From: Mycobacterium sp. | Lineage (GTDB): Bacteria; Actinomycetota; Actinomycetes; Mycobacteriales; Mycobacteriaceae | Length of the DNA: 7,856 bases | Direction of reading: 5' to 3' | NCBI GenBank assembly: GCA_018500005.2 | Contig: JAHBAP020000352.1 | Span: 1-7,856 of the forward strand | In this document: in pieces, positions 3,689-7,856 of the stretch | Numbering within the stretch: position 1 is the stretch's first letter | Layout of the letters: each line of letters begins with the position of its first letter | Notes under the pieces: model-generated | What the model was told of the DNA's origin: nothing | Database searches by the model: none | The model's input: only the letters and a program-made list of their open reading frames with translations | Translations under genes and position numbers: made by a program

Positions 3689-6195
3689 CGACCACACCGG
3701 AGACTCAGCCACTCAGCCAGGAGGAGACCATCGCCTCCCTGGGTCGCTACGGCTATGGATGGTCGGACGCCGACGTGGCCGGCGCCAGTGCGAAGCGCGG
3801 TCTTTCCGAAGCCGTCGTCCGCGACATCTCAGCCAAGAAGGACGAACCGGAGTGGATGCTCGACGTCCGTCTCAAGGCGCTGCGAACCTTCGACAAGAAG
3901 CCGATGCCGAACTGGGGCTCCAACCTCGAGGGCATCGACTTCGACAACATCAAATACTTCGTCCGCTCCACTGAGAAGCAGGCGACGTCGTGGGAAGACT
4001 TGCCAGAGGACATTAAAAATACTTACGACCGTCTCGGAATTCCGGAGGCGGAAAAGCAACGACTAGTTGCTGGCGTAGCGGCTCAGTACGAGAGCGAAGT
4101 GGTTTACCACCAGATCAGGGAAGATTTAGAGGCCCAGGGAGTCATATTCCTCGACACCGATTCGGGTTTGCGGGAACACCCCGAGATCTTCAAGCAGTAC
4201 TTCGGTACTGTCATCCCCGCCGGGGACAACAAGTTCTCTGCGCTCAACACCGCGGTGTGGTCGGGTGGCTCGTTCATTTACGTGCCCCCGGGTGTGCACG
4301 TCGACATTCCGCTGCAGGCTTACTTCCGGATCAACACCGAGAACATGGGTCAGTTCGAGCGCACGCTCATCATCGCCGACGAAGGCTCCTACATCCACTA
4401 CGTGGAAGGGTGCCTGCCGGCCGGTGAACTGATCACCATGGCCGACGGAGATCTGCGACCGATCGAGTCGATCAAAGTGGGCGATCGTGTGATCGCCCAC
4501 GATGGACGTTCCCATCGAGTCACCGCCGTGCAGATGCGCGACCTCAACGGTGAATTGTTCACCTTCACCCCGATGTCACCGGCCAACGAGTTCTCGGTAA
4601 CCGCTGAGCATCCGGTTCTGGTGGTTCCGCGCGCCGAGGTCCTCGTCCGGCGCAAGCCCCGCAATGGCTGGCAGCCGGAGGTTGATACGGCGAAACTGAG
4701 AGCCGCCGAACCCCGTTGGGTTCCGGCCAAGGAAGTCGCCGAGGGTGATTTCCTGATCTACCCCAAGCCCAAACCAGTACCGCACAAGACCGTGCTGCCA
4801 CTGGAATTCGCCCGTCTGGCCGGGTACTACCTGGCTGAGGGCCACTCGACGCTGACCAACGGTTGCGAATCACTGGTTTTCTCCTTCCACAGCGCCGAGT
4901 TCGACTATGTGGAGGAAGTTCGGCAGGCCTGCAAGTCGCTGTACGAGACTTCCGGGTCGGTGCTCGTCGAAGAGGACAAGCATTCGGCTAGGGTCCTTAT
5001 CTATTCCAAGGCCGGTTACGCGGCGATGCGCCAGCACGTCGGCACCGGATCGGCGCACAAGAAGCTGTCTGACACCCTGATGCGCCAGGACGACATCTTC
5101 CTTCGCGAGTTGGTCGATGCCTATGTCAACGGCGACGGCAACGTCACCAGACGCGGCGGCGCCGATTGGAAGCGCGTCCACACCACCTCCCGGGTGTGGG
5201 CATTCCAACTGCAGTCGATCCTGGCCCGCCTCGGCCATTACGCCACCGTGGAACTGCGCCGTCCCGGCGGTCCCGGTGTGATCATGGGCCGCGATGTGAC
5301 GCGCCAGGACATCTACCAGGTGCAGTGGACCGAGGGCGGCCACGGTCCCAAGCAGGCCCGCGACTGCGGGGACTACTTCGCGGTACCGATCAAAAAGCGT
5401 TCGGTCCGGGAGGCCCACGAACCGGTGTACAACCTCGACGTCGAGGCTCCCGACAGCTACCTGGCGTACGGGTTTGCAGTGCACAACTGCACCGCTCCCA
5501 TCTACAAGAGCGACTCGCTGCACTCGGCGGTCGTGGAGATCATCGTCAAACCCCATGCGCGGGTTCGCTATACGACCATCCAGAACTGGTCGAATAACGT
5601 CTACAACCTGGTCACCAAGAGGGCTCGCGCCGAAGCCGGCGCCACCATGGAGTGGGTCGACGGCAACATCGGATCAAAGGTGACCATGAAATACCCGGCG
5701 GTCTGGATGACCGGGGAGCACGCCAAGGGCGAGGTGCTCTCGATCGCTTTTGCCGGCGAAGGGCAGCACCAGGATACCGGCGCCAAGATGCTGCACCTGG
5801 CCCCCAACACCTCGAGCAACATTGTCTCCAAGTCGGTGGCCCGCGGCGGCGGACGCGCTTCCTACCGCGGCCTGGTCCAGGTCAACAAGGGTGCGCACGG
5901 ATCGCGTTCCAGCGTGAAATGCGATGCGCTGCTGGTCGATACGATCAGCCGCAGCGACACCTACCCCTATGTCGACATCCGCGAGGACGACGTCACCATG
6001 GGGCATGAGGCCACCGTGTCAAAGGTCAGTGAGGAGCAGTTGTTCTACCTGATGAGCCGCGGACTGACCGAGGACGAGGCGATGGCCATGGTGGTGCGCG
6101 GGTTCGTCGAACCGATCGCCAAGGAGTTGCCGATGGAGTACGCATTGGAACTCAACCGGCTGATCGAACTGCAGATGGAAGGCGCGGTCGGATAG
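3685..6195 (+). CDS. sufB: SufB, Fe-S cluster assembly scaffold protein, interrupted by an in-frame intein
   Basis: The 836-residue precursor splices to a 477-residue SufB, the usual family length. SufB is the main scaffold of the cytosolic SufBC2D complex and receives sulfur and iron for nascent Fe-S clusters. N-extein 1-242 includes the motif YVPPGVHVDIPLQAYFRIN (199-217) and ends in IHYVEG. The intein is 243-601. The C-extein 602-836 starts CTAPIYKSD and contains QNWSNNVYNLVTKR (633-646) and the C-terminal core with Cys746 (VKCDALL) and His774 (MGHEATVSK). By family knowledge Cys602, in EGC(T/S)AP, corresponds to E. coli SufB Cys254 (sulfur acceptance), and Cys746 to Cys405 (cluster assembly). 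Cys746 becomes residue 387 and Cys602 residue 243 after splicing. The ATG overlaps the sufR TGA; the stop TAG shares one base with the sufD GTG. Codons 4003-4146 are oddly rich in A/T-ending triplets (about 23 of 48, against about 8 of the next 48). No frameshift is seen. Confidence 0.97.
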   Translation: MTTTPETQPLSQEETIASLGRYGYGWSDADVAGASAKRGLSEAVVRDISAKKDEPEWMLDVRLKALRTFDKKPMPNWGSNLEGIDFDNIKYFVRSTEKQATSWEDLPEDIKNTYDRLGIPEAEKQRLVAGVAAQYESEVVYHQIREDLEAQGVIFLDTDSGLREHPEIFKQYFGTVIPAGDNKFSALNTAVWSGGSFIYVPPGVHVDIPLQAYFRINTENMGQFERTLIIADEGSYIHYVEGCLPAGELITMADGDLRPIESIKVGDRVIAHDGRSHRVTAVQMRDLNGELFTFTPMSPANEFSVTAEHPVLVVPRAEVLVRRKPRNGWQPEVDTAKLRAAEPRWVPAKEVAEGDFLIYPKPKPVPHKTVLPLEFARLAGYYLAEGHSTLTNGCESLVFSFHSAEFDYVEEVRQACKSLYETSGSVLVEEDKHSARVLIYSKAGYAAMRQHVGTGSAHKKLSDTLMRQDDIFLRELVDAYVNGDGNVTRRGGADWKRVHTTSRVWAFQLQSILARLGHYATVELRRPGGPGVIMGRDVTRQDIYQVQWTEGGHGPKQARDCGDYFAVPIKKRSVREAHEPVYNLDVEAPDSYLAYGFAVHNCTAPIYKSDSLHSAVVEIIVKPHARVRYTTIQNWSNNVYNLVTKRARAEAGATMEWVDGNIGSKVTMKYPAVWMTGEHAKGEVLSIAFAGEGQHQDTGAKMLHLAPNTSSNIVSKSVARGGGRASYRGLVQVNKGAHGSRSSVKCDALLVDTISRSDTYPYVDIREDDVTMGHEATVSKVSEEQLFYLMSRGLTEDEAMAMVVRGFVEPIAKELPMEYALELNRLIELQMEGAVG
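4411..5487 (+). other. SufB intein with LAGLIDADG homing endonuclease
   Basis: This 359-residue protein-splicing element spans precursor residues 243-601, the same length as I recall for the M. tuberculosis SufB (Pps1) intein. Block A begins CLPAGELITMADGDLRPI with nucleophile Cys243. Block B is FSVTAEHPVL with the TxxH pair Thr306/His309. The endonuclease shows two LAGLIDADG helices: LAGYYLAEG (378-386) with Glu385 and LVDAYVNGDG (476-485) with Asp484, both acidic, so cleavage activity may be intact. Block F is VYNLDVEAPDSYLAYG with Asp585. Block G is FAVHN, with His600, Asn601 and Cys602 as the +1 residue. The complete set marks a class 1 intein that should splice. Base composition matches the host gene, suggesting long residence in mycobacteria. 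Additional internal cysteines 394, 416 and 561 could take part in redox effects; the M. tuberculosis SufB intein has been described as responsive to oxidative stress. Confidence 0.97.
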
Positions 6196-7397
6196 TGACG
6201 AACCTTCAGGATGCGGTGGAGGGTTCGGTCCCCGCCGCCAATAAGGGTGAACAGTTCAGCTCGTTCAACGTCAACGCCTTCGAGGTTCCCGGCGGCCGCG
6301 ACGAACTCTGGCGATTCACCCCGCTCAAGCGAATCCGCGGCCTGCACGACGGATCCGCCGCGGCCACCGGCGCTGCGCCGATCACCGTATCCGAGCAGGC
6401 CGGTGTGAGCGTCGAGACCGTTGCGCGCGGCGACGAACGACTCGGCCACGGCGGCGTGCCCGCCGATCGGGTTGCTGCCCAGGCATTCTCGTCGTTCGAC
6501 ACCGCCACAATCGTCACCGTTGACCGCGGCGCACACACCCAGATGCCGATCGAGATCACGGTTACCGGGCCCGGCGTCGGGAAGACCGCTTACGGCCACC
6601 TGCAGATCCGCGCAGAGGAACTCGCCGAAGCGGTCGTCGTCATCGACCTGCGAGGCAGTGGAACCTACGCCGACAACGTCGAATTCGTGCTGGCCGACGC
6701 CGCCCGCCTGACGGTGGTGTGGATCGCCGACTGGTCCGACGACACCGTGCATGTCAGCGCCCAGCACGCCCGACTCGGCAAGGACGCCGTGTTGCGCCAC
6801 GTCGCGGTCACCCTCGGCGGGGAACTGGTCCGGATGGCGGCCACCGTCCGCTACGACGCCTCCGGCGGCGACGCCGAACTGCTCGGCCTGTACTTCGCCG
6901 ACACCGGCCAGCACCAGGAATCTCGCCTGCTGGTCGACCACAGTCAGCCCAACTGCCGGTCCAACGTGCTCTACAAGGGCGCACTGCAGGGTGATCCGGA
7001 GTCCCGCAAGCCCGACGCCCACACCGTGTGGGTGGGCGATGTGCTGATCCGTGCCGAGGCCACCGGAACCGACACCTTCGAGGTGAACCGCAACCTGGTG
7101 CTCACCGACGGCGCCCGCGCCGACTCGGTGCCCAATCTCGAAATCGAGACCGGCGAGATTCTCGGCGCCGGACATGCCAGTGCCACCGGGCGTTTCGACG
7201 ACGAGCAGATGTTCTACTTGCAGGCCCGCGGCATCCCCGAGGAACAGGCCCGACGCCTGGTGGTGCGGGGCTTCTTCGGCGAAATCATCTCCAAGATCGC
7301 GATTCCCGCGATCCGGGATCGTCTGACTGACGCCATCGAACACGAGCTGGCGCTTACTGAATCCAAGAACGGCCCCGAATCGAGAGTTGACTCATGA
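6195..7397 (+). CDS. sufD: SufD, Fe-S cluster assembly protein (SufBCD complex subunit)
   Basis: This 400-residue paralogue of SufB forms the SufB-SufD heterodimer that, with two SufC ATPases, makes up the SufBC2D assembly machine in the cytosol. The N-terminal third is variable and includes DELWRFTPLKRI (36-47), a segment typical of SufD. The C-terminal beta-helix core and tail carry NCRSNVLYKGAL (253-264), ADSVPNLEIETGEILGAGHASATG (309-332) and QMFYLQARGI (338-347). By family knowledge His327 in GHASATG corresponds to E. coli SufD His360, which works with SufB Cys405 at the cluster site. The parallel SufB segment in this window is MGHEATVSK. Start GTG at 6195 shares its G with the sufB TAG; the closest GGA-rich stretch is about a dozen bases upstream (6176-6182), so translation probably depends on ribosomes finishing sufB. 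The TGA overlaps the sufC ATG by 4 bases. Length is within the normal range and no damage is seen. Confidence 0.95.
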   Translation: MTNLQDAVEGSVPAANKGEQFSSFNVNAFEVPGGRDELWRFTPLKRIRGLHDGSAAATGAAPITVSEQAGVSVETVARGDERLGHGGVPADRVAAQAFSSFDTATIVTVDRGAHTQMPIEITVTGPGVGKTAYGHLQIRAEELAEAVVVIDLRGSGTYADNVEFVLADAARLTVVWIADWSDDTVHVSAQHARLGKDAVLRHVAVTLGGELVRMAATVRYDASGGDAELLGLYFADTGQHQESRLLVDHSQPNCRSNVLYKGALQGDPESRKPDAHTVWVGDVLIRAEATGTDTFEVNRNLVLTDGARADSVPNLEIETGEILGAGHASATGRFDDEQMFYLQARGIPEEQARRLVVRGFFGEIISKIAIPAIRDRLTDAIEHELALTESKNGPESRVDS

Positions 7398-7856
7398 GCA
7401 CACTGGAAATCAAGGACCTGCACGTCTCCGTCGTCAACCCCGACGGCACCGAGAAGGAGATCCTCAAAGGGGTCAATCTGACGGTGAACTCGGGGGAGAC
7501 CCATGCAGTCATGGGCCCCAACGGATCCGGCAAGTCCACGCTGTCCTACGCCATCGCCGGACACCCCAAGTACACCGTGAACTCGGGTTCGATCACTCTC
7601 GACGGCCAGGACGTTCTTGAGATGAGCGTCGACGAGCGCGCCCGGGCCGGCCTGTTCCTGGCCATGCAATACCCGGTGGAGGTTCCCGGCGTCTCGATGT
7701 CGAACTTCCTGCGTACCGCGGTCACCGCGGTACGCGGGGAGGCCCCGAAGCTGCGGCTCTGGGTCAAGGAGGTCAAGGCCGCGATGGGTGATCTCGAGAT
7801 CGACCCGCAGTTCGCCGAACGCAGCGTCAACGAGGGCTTCTCCGGCGGTGAGAAGA
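7394..7856 (+). CDS. sufC: SufC, Fe-S assembly ATPase (N-terminal 154 residues, cut by right edge)
   Basis: This is the ABC-type ATPase of the SufBC2D complex. It is soluble, binds SufB and SufD, and uses ATP hydrolysis to change their conformation during cluster building rather than to transport anything. Visible motifs are Walker A GPNGSGKST (41-49), the Q-loop region LAMQYPVEVPG (89-99) with Gln92, a hallmark of SufC, and the start of the signature FSGGEK (149-154), where the window ends. Walker B and the switch His lie beyond the edge; the whole protein is usually about 250-265 residues. ATG at 7394 overlaps the sufD TGA (ATGA), with GAGAG at 7382-7386 as a moderate ribosome site seven bases upstream. 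A near-perfect inverted repeat lies within the coding sequence at 7711-7735. In mycobacteria sufS, sufU and sufT genes normally follow. Confidence 0.96.
   Translation, partial: MSTLEIKDLHVSVVNPDGTEKEILKGVNLTVNSGETHAVMGPNGSGKSTLSYAIAGHPKYTVNSGSITLDGQDVLEMSVDERARAGLFLAMQYPVEVPGVSMSNFLRTAVTAVRGEAPKLRLWVKEVKAAMGDLEIDPQFAERSVNEGFSGGEK
7711..7735. repeat. Inverted repeat inside sufC
   Basis: Arms GCGTACCGCGGT (7711-7722) and ACCGCGGTACGC (7724-7735) are exact reverse complements around a single base at 7723. As RNA they could form a 10-base-pair G/C-rich stem with a GUCAC loop. The repeat also contains two direct copies of ACCGCGGT. It encodes about LRTAVTAVRG, so it may simply reflect codon choice for repeated Thr-Ala-Val. 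No run of T follows, so it is not a classical terminator. Confidence 0.55.

Noticed and set aside
2939..3712. Minus-strand frame opposite sufR (257 codons)
   Set aside because: It covers the promoter region and sufR, has no recognisable domain, and conflicts with a well-supported SufR.
4411..5487. Insertion in sufB as a disrupting mobile element or pseudogene
   Set aside because: The frame is continuous and all intein splicing motifs are present at both borders, so it is a protein intein, not a disruption.
6045..7343. Long open frame on the minus strand opposite sufD (432 codons)
   Set aside because: sufD on the plus strand is clearly recognised. The antisense frame is open because of the G/C-rich third positions, shows no family motifs, and crosses the sufB-sufD junction.
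7711..7735. The sufC inverted repeat as an intrinsic terminator
   Set aside because: No T-run follows it and it lies in the middle of an intact coding frame.
1..7856. CRISPR array, tRNA, rRNA, insertion sequence or prophage parts
   Set aside because: No spaced direct repeats, cloverleaf-like sequences, transposase motifs or terminal repeats were seen. Apart from the intein the window is ordinary conserved chromosome.

Overview
The window looks like chromosomal DNA of a mycobacterium or close relative. The G+C content is high with strong G/C preference at third codon positions, GTG starts are common, and the gene order matches the suf region of mycobacteria. In Mycobacterium tuberculosis this corresponds, from memory, to the Rv1457c-Rv1458c-Rv1459c / Rv1460-Rv1463 neighbourhood. 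Two tightly packed gene groups diverge from a roughly 100-base control region at about 2875-2975.

Leftward group (minus strand, 2874 down to 1): an mptB-type polyprenyl-phosphomannose-dependent mannosyltransferase of the cell envelope comes first. It is followed by the ATPase and then the start of the permease of an ABC-2 type exporter; the permease runs off the left edge. Each junction is a 4-base stop/start overlap, so the three genes are probably one translationally coupled unit.

Rightward group (plus strand, 2975 to 7856): sufR, sufB, sufD and sufC, the last cut by the right edge. They overlap by 4, 1 and 4 bases. SufR is an Fe-S-binding repressor of this operon. SufB, SufC and SufD form the SufBCD scaffold/ATPase complex on which Fe-S clusters are built. 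The cysteine desulfurase, SufU-like and SufT genes usually follow, outside this window. sufB carries a 359-residue in-frame intein (4411-5487) with complete protein-splicing motifs and both acidic LAGLIDADG endonuclease residues. It sits immediately before the conserved Cys of the SufB EGCTAP motif, so the protein must splice before it can work.

The divergent control region is dense. It holds an ACACT-N5-TGTGA inverted repeat, which matches the mycobacterial SufR operator as I recall it, overlapping a probable sufR start. Directly next to it is a perfect 14-base palindrome with no assigned role. Upstream lies a DtxR/IdeR-like half-site, and a TANNNT box sits six bases before the mptB GTG, suggesting leaderless transcription. 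There is no gene-free stretch over 300 bases. I recognise every gene, and I do not see a clearly undescribed multi-gene system. The items most worth a second look are the intein site, the operator architecture, the coupling of mptB to an exporter, an A/T-ending codon patch in the sufB N-extein, and a strong inverted repeat inside sufC.
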